Below, in pieces: positions 10,263 to 22,397 of a DNA stretch of 64,000 nt (positions are counted from its first letter, which is position 1; each line of letters opens with the position of its first letter). The notes under the pieces were generated by a model. It ran no database searches. It was not told where the DNA came from and saw only the letters and a list, made by a program, of their open reading frames with translations. This stretch comes from Phytophthora quininea. Taxonomy: Eukaryota > Oomycota > Peronosporomycetes > Peronosporales > Peronosporaceae. The stretch spans positions 744,001 through 808,000 of the forward strand of contig JAAVTG010000043.1 in assembly GCA_011947345.1 (NCBI GenBank), in the 5' to 3' direction. A program made the position numbers and the translations under genes.

Positions 10263-11771
10263 GGATCGACGCCGGGCGGTAGCGGCGCAGACGACCGACG
10301 TAAAACGTCGGGTGTAGTCGCAGGGCAGATGGTAGTTGTAGCCGATAAGCATCTCCAATGACCTTTAACACCTTGAATGGGCCAATGTACCGTGGCGCGA
10401 GCTTGTTTGCGCCCAGATTCGTCACAAGGGTTGGGGAAATCCCATTGGTAGATAATAGGACCTGGTCCCCAACGTGGAACCTTTCCACGTTTCGGCGTCC
10501 GCTGCGGTCCGCATTCTCCTTCTGGCGATCGACGGCAGCAGCGATCGCGTCGCGGACGTAGCGGACAATCGCCGCGCGCTGTTGCACGAACTCATGGACA
10601 GCCGCAGTGTCGCTCCGCTGCGGCGCCGCGTTGGGCGCAAAGTTTGACGGCGGAGGCCCAGTAGCCGAAACCGAATCAGGTGCAGTGCGAAGCTCAGCTG
10701 CGCGACGCGGACGCGGGTTGATCAGCGTCCGACTGGTCCAAGCTGCAACATCTCGTGGAGAAGCAGCCGACGCTCGCGCGGCGGCCCGTGTAAGAGGACC
10801 CTGGCTGGAGTCCCGCGTGGAAGACCTCGTGGTCACCGCGTTCACATTGGGGTTAGCGGTCAACTCGTGCGGCGCTGCGGAGGCGACACCAGTGGAAGTG
10901 GAGGTCGCAACGTCGTGGGTCCCTGACAGCTGAACTGGAAGGGGCGCTCCAGCCCAAGGAGCGCCGGAACGCGCGGGTGACGGCCAAAGTTGACGAAGAA
11001 TGGCGTCAGGCCAGTTGACGCGTGCACGGCGTTATTGATGGCGAACTCCACCATCGGCAGGAAAGAGCTCCATGACGTGAATGACGTGGCGTAACTCCGC
11101 AGCACGTCTTCGACAACCCGGTTAACTCGTTCGGTCTGGCCATCGGTCTCAGGATGTGACGCGGTGGACATCGCCAACCGCGTCCCGACAAGTTTGAAGA
11201 GTTCCGTCCAGAAAGCTGCAGTAAAACGCGGGTCTCGATCGGATACAATTGAGGATGGAAGTCCATGGTGGCGATACACTGTGTCGAGAAACAGCGCCGC
11301 CGACTGAGACGCGGTGATCGATGAGGCAACGGGAGCAAGGTGGGCCATCTTGCTAAATCGGTCGACGAAAACAAGTATGCCTGTGCGGCCTTGAGCGTCT
11401 CGTGGCAGACCAAAAACGAAATCCATGCTGACCGATGTCCACGGACCCGTCGCGACTGGAAGAGGTCGAAGCGGGGCTCGCTTCGACGGCGAAGGCTTGA
11501 CACGCTGGCACGCTTCACAGGAGCGGACCCACTTGCGTACCCACTTGTACATGTGTGGCCAGTAGAAGTCGCGCGATAGTGACGCGAATGTTTTCTCGCG
11601 TCCGAGGTGGCCGCCGCTAGGGGTATCGTGAAACTCATGGATCAGTCGGGCTCTGAGGTCGTCGTCAAGCGGGACGACTATGCGTGGCGGGTCCGCGCGA
11701 TCGACGCGGAAGGTCAGCAGATCCCCATCGAGACTGTAGCGGTCAACACGGGCGCGACTGCGAAGGGACAA
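9859..11771 (-). CDS. Chromovirus integrase with C-terminal chromodomain
   Basis: The integrase has the HHCC finger (HEFHDTPSGGHLG and CEACQ) and DDE residues in SMDFVFGLP, IVSDRDPRF and TDGQTERVNR. One lost base near 10930 leads to the second frame with a GPF-like module (YIGPFKVLKVIGDAYRL) and a chromodomain near the end (RRYLVRWIGPLDDSWEP). Chromodomains on chromovirus integrases direct insertion to modified chromatin. Here the copy landed in a gene rather than repeats. Confidence 0.9.
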
Positions 11772-14664
11772 GCGCGCCGCGCCGCGTCTGATGGTTCTCT
11801 CAGGTACTTAATCAATTCGGAGCACGCTGCGTCCGACTCGTACGCGGCCGCGATCAGGTTGCGGAGCGGAGTGGACGCTGCGACTTCAACAGCAGCGATG
11901 TCATCAGCGGTGCACATTGCGCATTCGTCGTCATCCTCGTCGCCAATCGCATGGCGACCCGATTGCACGTAATCTGGGCGACGCGAGAGTGCGTCGGCAA
12001 GGATGTTGGTCTTGCCCGGCTTGTAGTGAACGACGAAGTTGTACTCCGAGAAGAGCGACAGCCAACGCGCCATGCGCTGGGACAAGTGGGGACTCTTGGT
12101 CGCTGTCCGCAGCGACGCGTGATCCGTGTAGACCACGAAGGTCTGCTCGCCCAAGAGATACACGCGGAACTTGATGAGGGCGTATCGCATCGCCAACAGC
12201 TCCTTGTCGTGGACTGGATAATTCCGCTCCGCAGGCTTCAGTTGACGCGACTGGTAGCTCACCACTCGTTCGCGACCAGTGTCGTCGAACTGCATCAAGG
12301 CGCAACCGATCGCGAAGTCGCTCGCGTCACACACCACGTGAAAAGACTTCGAGTGGTCCGGGAGCATTAGGACTGGCGCGGTGGATAAGCTTGTCTTCAC
12401 CGCGTCGAAGGCTGCTTGGTGCTCGGGGCGCCACGACCACGTGGCGTCGGCTTTCAGGAGTTGCGACAGCGGCCGAACAGTCGAAGCGAAGTTCTTCGAG
12501 TAGTGGTGGAGATAAGTGGCGAGTCCGAGCCACTGCCGGAGCTGCTTCTGGTCCAGCGGGGTTGGCCAAGAGCAGATCGCCGCGATCTTCTCCGGGTCGG
12601 CTCGAACGCCGTCTTTGCTGACGTAGCTCCCGAGTACCGGGATCTCGGGAGCGCAGAAGATGCATTTCTTCAAGTTGGCGTACAGCTTGTTTTCCCGCAT
12701 CACCTCGAACACCTTGCGGAGGTGTTGAAGGTGGATGTCGACGTCCGTCGTGCCGCTCTCGGCACGACTGTGAATGAAGATGTCGTCGAAGTAGCTGGGC
12801 GCGAAGTCTCGATACGGGCGAAGAAGATTGGACACCATGCGGTTGAATGTGGCAGGGGCGTTCTTGAGCCCCTGCGGCATCACGAGCCATTCCCACAACA
12901 TTCCGCTGGGCGTGCTGACCGCGGTTAACGGCACGTCTTCTTCACGCATCAAGATTTGGTAGAAGCCATCCATCAGGTCGATAGCACTGTACACGGTGCT
13001 GCCAGACATAGTGTCGAGCACCATGTCCTTCCGTGGGATCGGCGTTTGTGCTGGGATGGTGGCGTCATTGAGCTTGTTGAAGGCGTGGACAATGCGCCAA
13101 CCGCCCGTCGCCTTCTTCACACAGAACGTAGGACTGGAGTGTGGAGAGAGGCTTTCACGGACGTGGCCGGCTTGCCGGCGACCCTCGAAGAACGCATCAA
13201 TTGCTTCGACTTGGTCGCGGGGAAGCGGCCATTGTCGCGTCACACAGTACTTCGATCCGGGAACGAGATCAATTTCGTGTCGAACACCACGATCGGGGGA
13301 GTTCAGCCGGAACCTTGTCGGGGAAGATGTCGATGAACTCGCGAACCAGCGGAGCAACTGGGTTACCAGCGGCTTCAAGTGCCGGTAACGACTGAGCCAA
13401 GTAGCGGGCTTCGCGGGCAGACTTAGGCTCAGCGCCTTGCGGGCGTTCCGGGCATCGAAGGCTTGGTCGCCAGCGTCAACATCGACAGCCGTGATGGTCG
13501 CGGAGTTGTCCGCGACGATCATGCAAACCTGCTCGATCTCACCATGTTTCAAGTCGTGGAGGAAGTGTTTCCACGACAGACCAGGCAACTTGGTGATCTC
13601 GGGTGCGTCGCACGGAGGACGTGCGACCTCGACGTCGCGCGTGCGCGGGTTCGTCGCCGCGTCATCTCGCACTAGAACAGAGATAACCTCGGAGTCAGAT
13701 GTGTCTGACTCGCTCGGAGGAGCGCGGGGACGCCGAGGCTGGCGGCGCCCACGGCGACGGACTGGCCGGGTGAACGCATCGGTAGCAGGCAGTGGGAGAC
13801 CACGCTCGACCAAGTCTGCTGTATTCAGACGCCGGGACACGACATCGGCGTCAACTTCATCAGAGAGCTCCTGCTCGACCACATGCGGGAGTCCCTGCTC
13901 GACCGCGCGTGGGAGGCCACGCTCAACCACATCTTCTTGTTTATCGTCAACGGAGAGCCGCTGCTCATCCGGGTGTGGGAACCCCTGTTCGACCACGTTG
14001 TTGTCCGCCGTCGAGAGCCACTGCTCATCGGGACGTGGGAACCCATGCTCGACCACGTCAGACACGTCTTGAGGCACCTGCTCAAGACCGGCGCAGGATG
14101 CGTGCTCGCATGCCGCACACGAAGGGCCATCGCCCACTTCAGGTGCGGCATGGGTCATGGAGTCGGAGTCCATGACTGCAACATGCGGCCATCGGTTCGG
14201 CGTTCCGCGCAAGAACGCCAGGACTGCATTCACGTCGATGTCACGTGGGCGGACCGTGCCGGTCAGCCAGTTAATCTCAGGCTGGTGACGGGCGAGCCAT
14301 GGGATGCCAAAGACGCAATCGAACGAGCCACTCAGCTCGATCACGAGGAACTCTTCGGAGCTTCGGAATCCGTCGAACTCGTACGTGAAGGTCGTAGAGC
14401 GCCGCGGCGTACGCCGTGGCTTGCCATCGGCGTATTTCACGATCATCTCCCCGGACCTTCGCGAAGGCTCAGGTCCGCCGGTAGCACCGACAAACTCTCG
14501 GCGCGAACGAAGTTGTTCGTCGCGCCCGAATCCAGCAGCGCGCGAAGCGGCCGCTTCGCACCATCAACGTGAACATTGAGGACAATCAGTCTCGTGTCGC
14601 TGCCGGAGGTGGTGGCAAATAGTTGTGCACGATGCACGGAAGGGCTAGGAGGAGGCTCTGCCAC
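11714..14664 (-). CDS. Chromovirus pol: protease, reverse transcriptase, RNase H
   Basis: The protease active site is LLDSGATNNF near 14520. The 910-residue main frame (14446-11714) begins with the protease tail, has a long variable acidic linker with repeated VVEQGLPH-like phrases, then RT with YSAIDLMDGFYQ, VMPQGLKNAPATF and the box YFDD (phenylalanine where V or I is usual), followed by RNase H (CDASDFAIGC). A lost G near 14455 separates the protease and RT frames. Confidence 0.9.
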
Positions 14665-14708
14665 CAGAGAGCCGTCGCTCCTTCCACGACCAGTAGGGCG
14701 CCCCGCGC

Positions 14709-15765
14709 CTACTGGTTGTCGCCATTTTTTGACTCGGCGACGATACCGTCAGCGTCTTCGGCGACAACATGCGCCAAGACCGGAGCGGGAGCGCGGCACA
14801 CAGCCGCGCGATGTCCAAGCTTGCGACAGCGGAAGCACCGCATGGGCCGAGTGCCTCGACTAGGGCCCGCCAGAGGCGGTCGGGTGGACGACGTTGGCGC
14901 CGGACCGGATCGTCGGCGCCCGTGGTAATCCTGAATGGCATCAAGCTCCATGGGCTCAGGCTCCGTGACGGAAGGGGTAGCGAGGAGAACGCCTCGGAAG
15001 CGGACACGCTGTAATCTTCACGTAGTGCTGTCTCGAAGGCTTCTTCAAGGGACCCTGGCGTCTTCCTGGTCAGGTAGAAACGCTGGTAGCCAGCGTTCAT
15101 ACCAGAGATGAAGACATGGACTTGAGTCGCCATGTCCACCGGATTCGTCGTGATGCACGACACCAGGTGTCGTGCCCGCTGAATGTATTCGAGCATGGAC
15201 AGCCGTCCCTGCTTGAGTGACAGAAAAGCCGAGCGTTGGACACGCTCGTCTTGAGGGGGCTCGAAGGCCAGGCGGAGGTCTGCCTTGAGCGACTCCATCG
15301 TCGAGAAGCAGGAGGAGTCGGCGACAAGTTTGCCGAGCGCCCATTCCTTGGCCTTCCCCGTCAACTTGGACAATAGGAACCGGGTACGAGCAAACTCGGT
15401 AGACAACTGCCGAGCTTCGATCGCGATGTCGATCTCACAGAACCAGCGATTCAGCTGGAGGCGAGCGTCGCCGTCACCACTGTAGGTGGAGACATCGAGC
15501 TTCACGATGTCGTTCTTGTTCTTGGTCGGCGTGGGAGTCGTCGCACGCTGACGCAGGTCAGCGAGCTCACGCGCCATGAACTCATGAGCAGCCAGGCGTT
15601 GGGCAGTCTCCGTTCCAGCAGTCAGCAACGTCTTGATGACTCCTTCTCCGGAGACCGCAGCGAGGCGGTGTAGCGCCTCCCACTCAAACACGGATAAGTG
15701 GGGAAGCTGGCGTGCTCAAGGGCACCAGCCCCTTCGTTGAAATTGGAAGCGTCGTTCACGTTCAT
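14709..15765 (-). CDS. Chromovirus gag with CCHC zinc knuckle
   Basis: The best start is the ATG at 15765 (MNVNDASNF); one lost base near 15705 joins it to the main capsid frame (15691 downward). The capsid region shows YSGDGDARLQLNRWF and LTGKAKEWAL, typical of the retrotrans_gag fold. A further lost base near 14965 leads into the frame with CFRCRKLGHRAAVC, a CCHC knuckle that binds genomic RNA. A functional -1 frameshift is conceivable, but the same type of break occurs in host genes all along the window. Confidence 0.85.
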
Positions 15766-15778
15766 GGTCGTGTGGGCG

Positions 15779-15796
15779 GACTACAAAGTGCTACCA
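15779..15796 (-). other. Primer-binding site
   Basis: Two bases inside the 5' LTR the minus strand reads TGGTAGCACTTTG. It starts with the TGG expected to pair with a tRNA CCA end, so this is the likely minus-strand primer site. The tRNA was not identified. Confidence 0.55.
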
Positions 15797-15798
15797 GA

Positions 15799-15945
15799 TG
15801 TAACGGGGCGGTGCTTGTGGGGAATTTAACTCTGGCTATTCATCTGTGTGGCGCCCGACTTCGGGCGCCGTGAGCCAACAAAACTAAGAGCTAATCTAAT
15901 TGGTCGCCGTGGCGCACGGCGACCGTGTGACGGTACCCCGTCACA
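15799..15945 (-). repeat. 5' LTR of the chromovirus
   Basis: Identical in sequence to 9115-9261, including the three stem-loops. It is followed by the target duplication GTCAA at 15946. Confidence 0.95.
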
Positions 15946-16014
15946 GTCAATGCTCGCAGCGAGAGGCAGGAGGGCCAGCAGCAGCAGCAGCAGCAGCGGG
16001 AGCTGGAGCGTCAT
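15946..16014 (-). pseudogene. Signal-peptide exon fragment of the split RNase T2 gene
   Basis: From the ATG at 16014 the frame reads MTLQL, a run of leucines, then LPLAAS and ID: a textbook secretion signal. The insertion lies directly after the Ile-Asp, so the export signal and the catalytic body are 6.8 kb apart. The start is only 37 bp from the first possible start of the divergent phosphogluconolactonase gene. Confidence 0.85.
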
Positions 16015-16051
16015 CTTGGTCAAAGATACTTCGACGCAATTGGCTCAAATT

Positions 16052-17106
16052 ATGCTCAAGTGGCTGCTTGGTGCTCTGCTTGCATGGTTGTCACTTTACA
16101 ATCTGCTCCCGCGTGCCGAGATGGTTCTGCGTGTGTCCAGCACTGCCGATGCGGTCGGCGCCGACGTCGGCCGGCTCATCCACGACCTGAGCCAGCAGGC
16201 CATTGCCGCCAACGGCCGCTTCACGGTGGCGCTCTCGGGCGGCTCCCTGCCCAAGGTTTGTCGGCCAATTCGCACTCCCTCTCGATGCTGACCCGCTACC
16301 TGCTGCCACAGATCCTCAACAAGGGCCTGCAGAACATCAAGGGCGACGTGGACTTCTCCAAGTGGTTTGTCTACTTTGCGGACGAGCGCTGCGTGGCGCT
16401 GGACCACGACGACAGCAACTACAAGGCCTGCAAGGCTGCGCTCTTTGACTTTGTAAGAGGAGGGCATTCCAATCGATTGGAATCGCTGCGTCGCTAACTT
16501 GCGCAACTGTCCACCAGATCCCCATGCCACCCAGTCAGATCTACAGCATCGACGCGACCCTCGCTAGCCCCGCTGCCATGGCCGTGGACTACACCAAGAA
16601 GCTGGCGGAGCTCTGGGGCAGCGACGTGAGTCCATTGCCTCCCCGCCCTTCCCTGTGTCGTTGCGCTAACCGTTATCTATCACCTGCAGCTGCCTCGCTT
16701 CGACCTGATCCTGCTGGGCATGGGCCCGGACGGCCACACGTGCTCGCTATTCCCTGGACACCCGCTGCTGGAGGAGAAGACGCTGTTCGTGGCATCCATC
16801 GAGGACTCGCCCAAGCCGCCCCCGCAGCGTATCACACTCACCTACCCGGTCGTCAACAATGCCGCCAACGTACGTGGGATGGAAAGTCTTAGTAGATTGC
16901 TGTCTCCATTTAACACGGTACCTGGTGTGCAGGTCGCGTTCGTCGCCACGGGCGCCGGCAAGGCGGAGCTGATCCCGCACATGGTGGGCATCGAGAAGCG
17001 CTCGCCACCGCTTCCAGCCGCCAACGTTAAGCCCACGGATGGCGTCGTCTACTGGTTCATTGACGAGGACGCGGCGGCCAAACTCTCGGACGAGGCCCGC
17101 ATGTAG
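16052..17106 (+). CDS. PGL: 6-phosphogluconolactonase
   Basis: Catalyses hydrolysis of 6-phosphogluconolactone, the second oxidative step of the pentose phosphate pathway. Exons 16052-16255, 16312-16452, 16518-16625, 16690-16869 and 16933-17106 join without a break to 268 residues, the usual family size. Visible motifs are [19 protein letters not shown] and the signature [16 protein letters not shown]. The first ATG adds a hydrophobic N-terminus ([16 protein letters not shown]) that could be a signal or membrane anchor; the ATG at 16121 would give a plain cytosolic enzyme. It is divergent from RNase T2, only 37-107 bp away, so the genes probably shared a promoter region. Confidence 0.9.
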
Positions 17107-17296
17107 ACAGGCACATACCGGAGGCTTGCACTTCAAAAATGACAGTCGATGCTTTCGCATGCTGCGATTGGCTAACGAGTTTAGGCCTTGATTGGCTGAA
17201 TAAATGCCTATACTTAACTCGTGATGATTGCATCCGAAAGATGACAGCAAGTTGCACACACATACCGGGAACGCTCACTTCGCAAGATCGCTCGCG

Positions 17297-19621
17297 ATGA
17301 CCACCGACAAGCAGAAGAACGCGCTGGCCGTGGCCGCATGCGGCGTGGCGCTGGCCGGGCTGGCGCTGTGGGCGCGCAACCAGCAGCAGACGCGCACAAG
17401 ACTGGCTCGCAGGGCGCTGACCCACCTGCGCTTCGACCTGAGCGTGGCGGAGGTGGAGGCCGAGACGCAGCGCATCCTGGCGGACATGAAGCGCGTGGAC
17501 GACGAGGTGGCGGCGCTCTCCGGCGCACAAGTGACGTTCGCGGGAACAGCGCAGAGGCTCATCGACCTGGACCACGAGATGCTGAGCCGCGTGACCAACG
17601 TGACGTTCCTGGGGCAGGTGGCGGCCGACAAGGCGACACGCGACGCCTGCACCAAGGCGGACGAAGCCATCGAGGACTTTTCAGTGCAGCGCAGCATGCG
17701 TGCGGACGTGTATAAGGCCATTCACACGCTCTACAAGGGCGCAGAGTACCAGAAGCTGGACAAGATCACGCAGCGCTACGTACACCGCCTCGTGCAGGAC
17801 TTTGAGCGCAACGGACTGCAGCTGCCCGAGGAGAAGCAGAAGGACGTGCAGGCCTGGAAGCAGAAGCTGTCTAAGCTGGGTATCCAGTTCCAGCAAAACC
17901 TCTCGGAGGAGGCCATCGAAGTCCAGTTCTCGCTTGAGGAGCTGCAGGGGCTCAGCGACGACTTTATCGCGGCGCTGGAGAAGGGTCCAGACGGCAAGTA
18001 CAAAATCGCGCTCTCGTACCCGACGGTGTTTCCGATTCTCAACACGTGCACGGTCGAGTCGACGCGCAAGGCTGTGGAGTACGCCTTCAACCGCCGCTGC
18101 ATCGACAAAAACGTCGCCATCCTCGAGGAGATGCTGGAGCTTCGACACAAGGTGGCACTTGCACTGGGATACGAGAACCACGCCGCATACGTCCTTGAGC
18201 AGCGGTACGTTTTGCTCGAAGTTTTGCAATCGTCATTGGGGTGTCGAGCTAATCAGCGTAAATCGTCGCGTACAGAATGGCAGAAAACCCCACGAACGTC
18301 AAGAAGTTCCTGTCGGATCTAGACAACAAGCTTGTCCCGCTTGCCAAGAAGGACCTCGACAACCTGCTGAAGCTGAAGGAAGCCGACTGCGAGCAGAACA
18401 AATGGAAGTTCGACGGCAAGATCAACATGTGGGATTTCCGCTTCTACATGGACCAGTTCGTGAAAAGCACTGCTCCATCGATGCTGAGAAGCTCCGTGAG
18501 TACTTCCCTCTCGATCACGTGACGAAGGAGCTTCTGGCAATGTACCAAGAGCTGTTGAGTCTGAAGTTCGTTGAGATCTCGCAGCCTCATGTGTGGCACA
18601 AGGAAGTCCGCATGTTTGCAGTGTACGATGCCCGTCCGCAGAAGGCTGGGCGTCTTGTTGGCCACTTCTACCTGGACCTGTTCCCGCGAGCGGGCAAGTA
18701 TGGCCACGCTGCTTGCTTCACGCTGCAGCAGGGCTGCTGCAACTCGAAGGGAGTCCGCGAGGTGAGTCTCCTTGAACGCTATCTCGCCTACATTGATGAT
18801 CTCGTTGACCCCTCCCTTTCCTCGTTTATTGATCAGTACCCCGCTGCTGCTATGGTAGCCAACTTCAACGCCCCGACAAAGTCGAAGCCGTCGCTGCTGG
18901 GGCATCAGGAAGTCGTAACGTACTTCCACGAGTTCGGTCATGTGATGCACTGCCTGTGCTCGGAAGTGGGCATTCCTCGCTTTGCTGGCACACGCGTAGA
19001 GCGTGACTTTGTGGAGGCTCCGAGCCAAATGCTCGAAAACTGGTGCTGGGAGAAGGAGCCGCTGCAGCGTCTGTCCTCGCACTACCAGTCCGGAGAGGTG
19101 CGTCTGCGTCGCGGTGCATGCTCTGTTGAGAATTTGTCTAACTCTCCGGTTGTTACCAACAGAAACTCTCGGACGACCTGATCGCCCGCCTGATCTCGAC
19201 GAAGAACGCCAACACGGGTCTGCTGAACAAACGCCAACTGCTGTTCGCCACGTTTGACCAGATCATCCATTCCAAGGCCAAGTCGAACACGGCGCAGCTC
19301 CTCAGCCAGTTGCAGACGGAGATCATGCTCATCGACATGACGCGCGATACCAACTTTGCCGGATCGTTCGGCCACTTGGCAGGCGGCTACGACGCGCAGT
19401 ACTACGGCTACATGTGGAGTGAGGTCTTCTCCATGGACATGTTCGTCTCTCGCTTCAAGAAGGAGGGCCTGATGAACCCCAAGACGGGGCTGGCGTATCG
19501 CGAGCTCATCCTAGCGCGTGGTGGCTCAGTGGACGCCAGCGTCATGCTGAAGGACTTTCTGGGTCGCGTACCGAACCAAGACGCGTTCCTGCTCAGCAAG
19601 GGGCTCAAGGTGGAGGCGTAG
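17297..19621 (+). CDS. M3 family metallopeptidase (thimet oligopeptidase/neurolysin-like)
   Basis: A zinc endopeptidase that trims short peptides. Exons 17297-18204, 18276-18761, 18837-19097 and 19163-19621; one base is missing near 18455 (MDQF to VREKHCS), and with it the coding length is an exact multiple of three giving about 704 residues, normal for the family. The zinc site is HEFGHVMH with the downstream glutamate in the EAPSQMLENW block. The N-terminus has a short hydrophobic segment (ALAVAACGVALAGLALWA) that may anchor or target it. Substrate not inferable. Confidence 0.9.
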
Positions 19622-19867
19622 AAGTGTCCTGTGTGATAAGGTGGATGGTAGTGTCCATTTTGAAACCCACGTGGGAACAAGTTGCTGTTTGCCACGTCAG
19701 AATTTCTTGTCAACATTCCTATTGACAATTAAAATTCGTCCATTGGTCAGTCACAGTAAGAAACATTATGGCATTGGTCAGATCCTCCATAAAATTTTGT
19801 AAAGGCGCATGATCTTCACAAAACGACCAGAGCTGTAAGCGCCGCGACTTTCCCTTCCCGCAGCAGC

Positions 19868-22293
19868 ATGTCGTTCGAGGCCCAAGTCGTGGGGCTGCCC
19901 GGCAACTCGTTCGCCTTCACCAACTGCGTGTACGTGCACCTGGATGACTTTATGAACCTGGTGAAGCGAACGCCGCCGGGCGTCGTGACCAAGGAGGACC
20001 TGCGCGCCCACGGGCTCAACGTCTGGCTCAATCGCAAGTTCGTGCTGGCCGCCAAACCCCACAAGGACATCCAGCCTGGCACTGTGGCCGTGGGCACTAT
20101 GCAGCGCATGTGCGTGGGTCTCCCCATGAACCAGGCCTGCGAGGTCTCTGTGTACGCCCCTCCAGCACCAAGGCCGTGCTCAGCACCGCCACATTTGAGA
20201 TCCAGCAGGTGCTGACGCGCGCCCAGGGCAATGAGCTCCGCGTTGTGGACTGCAAGATGCTCAAGGACCTCTTCGAGGCAGAGTACACGCACCAGGTCTT
20301 TGCGGTGGGGCAGATCATGGCTGTGCGCATCGACGGTCTCCCGGTGCGTCTGCAGTGCATCAACATCGACACGGTGGACGGCGACAGCAGTCTGGACTCG
20401 TTCGCCCCGAGGGTCGGGGCCTTTCTCCAGGGTGCTATCATCAACTTCACTAAGGGAAGGACGCCCCCGTCCGTCTCACCAACCAATCCAGCGGCATGAC
20501 GCGCACGGTCTTCAAGCCAGACTTTGACTTCTCCAAGCTCGGCATCGGAGGTCTCGACAAGGAGTTCAACGACATCTTTAGACGCGCCTTTGCCTCGCGG
20601 TTGTTCCCGACAGATGTGATCCAGAAGCTCGGCATCCAGCACGTCCGAGGCATGCTGCTGTTTGGACCACCCGGTTGCGGTAAGACGCTGATTGCACGCA
20701 AGATCTCGCAAGCGTTGACTGCCAAGGAACCTAAAGTAGTCAACGGGCCAGAGATTCTGGATAAGTTTGTCGGTGAGTCCGAGCGCAAGATCCGTGAGCT
20801 ATTCGCCGATGCGCGCAAGGATCAGGAGGAGCTCGGAGACGAGAGCGATGTGCATATCATCATCTTCGATGAAATTGACGCCATTTGCAAGCAGCGTGGC
20901 TCGAGTCGCGATGGCACAGGCGTCGGTGACAGTGTGGTGAACCAGCTCCTAACACAGATCGACGGTGTTGACAGTCTCAACAATGTGCTGGTGATTGGCA
21001 TGACGAACCGAAAGGTGAGGTTTTGCTTGACGCGTCGATTTGACTTATTTGACTGCACTAATGCAACACATTCTGGGATTCGTAGGACATGCTTGATGAG
21101 GCCCTGATGCGTCCCGGCCGTTTGGAGGTGCAGATCGAGATCAACCTGCCAGACGAAAAGGGCCGCGCGCAGATTCTCAAAATCCACACAGACCGTGCCC
21201 GAGACAAGGGGCATTGCACCCCAAGGTTATCGCGGATCTCGACAATTGTCTGGATCCTACCAAGCCAGTGAGCGATGACCCTGACTACAAAAACCTTGTC
21301 CAAAGGACAAAGAACTTTTCGGGCGCTGAACTGGAAGGTCTGGTGCGTGCAGCCACAGCACACGCGCTCTCTCGCGGAACGGATGGTCGGACCATGCACG
21401 CCATCACCAACTTTAACCCGGAAATCACCATGGAGGACTTTGCGCTGGCACTGGAGGAGGTCAAGCCCAAGTTTGGTGCCCCCAGCGATGAGCTCGCACT
21501 GTACTACAAGAACGGCTTGATCCCTTACGGCAAATCGTTCACCGAAGTGAAAGAGGCGCTGATGCGTGTGATTGATCAAGTACGCTCGAACGACAAGACG
21601 CCTCTGATGTCGGTGCTGCTTCACGGCGAACGTGGTGCAGGTAAAACCGCGCTCGCCACTTATTGCGCAGTTGCGAGCGAGTTCCCTTTGGTGCGTATGG
21701 TCAAGGCGTCAGAACTCATTTCCCGCGCGGAGAATGGCAAGTGCGCCTACATCAACACGCTGTTTGAGGAGGCGTACCGGTCCCCGCTTAGCATCATCAT
21801 CCTGGACGACATCGAGCGGCTCATGGACTACGTTGGTACGTCATCAGCTACTACACTGCGGAATTGATGCTGTACAGCTCACGAGCTTTGTTTCTATCGC
21901 AGGTATGGGCCCTCGGTTCTCCAACTTGGTGCTGCAGGCGCTGATGGTGTTGGTGCGCAACCCGGTGCCCGTGGCTGGACGAAAGCTCGTGGTGATCGGC
22001 GTCACGTCCAACATCACGGCCATGCAATCGGTGGAGCTGAGCGACGTGTTCGACCTGTGTCTGGAAGTGCCGCAGCTCACACAAAAGCACGAGCTGGACG
22101 CCGTGATCATCCACACAGGGTTGCCGGTGGAGGACGACCAGAAGGACGCGGTGCTCGGCGTGCTGTCGGACCGCCCCATCTCGGTCAAGAAGCTGCTGCT
22201 GGTGACGGAGATGGCCAAGGAGGAGCTCGCGCGCACGGGGAGAGCGCCATCACAGCGCAGCAGCTCATCGAGTGCGCCTACAAGTTCATTTAG
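19868..22293 (+). CDS. NSF: NSF/Sec18 vesicle-fusion AAA ATPase
   Basis: Disassembles SNARE complexes after membrane fusion. Exons 19868-21014, 21086-21835 and 21903-22293. Four single-base losses, at about 20158, 20455, 21209 and 22239, all in C or G runs, interrupt the frame; adding them back gives 763 residues, close to known NSF. The N-domain comes first, then D1 with Walker A GPPGCGKT, Walker B IIIFDEID and the [15 protein letters not shown] sensor region, then D2 with GERGAGKT and [10 protein letters not shown]. As NSF is essential, these breaks are almost certainly sequence errors. Confidence 0.95.
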
Positions 22294-22397
22294 TTCATTT
22301 AGACATGGCATAGACCAACAAGTGTGCCATCTGCTTGCACTTTTCTTGCCGTTTCCCACACAAAGATCCGCATCAAACGGCGCAGAGCTCCGTCGCG

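Larger units (their letters stand above)
9115..15945 (-). mobile_element. Full-length Ty3/Gypsy chromovirus with identical 147-bp LTRs
   Basis: Two identical 147-bp LTRs (9115-9261 and 15799-15945) flank gag, protease, RT-RNase H, integrase and a C-terminal chromodomain on the minus strand. A perfect 5-bp target duplication GTCAA stands at 9110-9114 and 15946-15950. I saw no difference between the LTRs, so insertion was recent. Internal frames change about six times, always as if one base were missing, which fits base-calling loss better than decay. The insertion disrupts RNase T2. The 3' region carries a long antisense open frame. Confidence 0.95.

Noticed and set aside
12956..14072. Plus-strand frames of 126-229 codons across the chromovirus pol
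   Set aside because: They are antisense shadows of RT and its variable linker, with low-complexity composition and no ordered domain.
14709..14965. Programmed -1 frameshift between chromovirus gag and its zinc knuckle
   Set aside because: The same single-base break occurs in unrelated host genes such as NSF, so base loss is the simpler explanation; no slippery heptamer was evident.
18762..18836. In-frame 25-residue insertion in the M3 peptidase
   Set aside because: It is bounded by GAG/GTGAGT and GATCAG, is a multiple of three by chance, and interrupts a conserved block; it is an intron.
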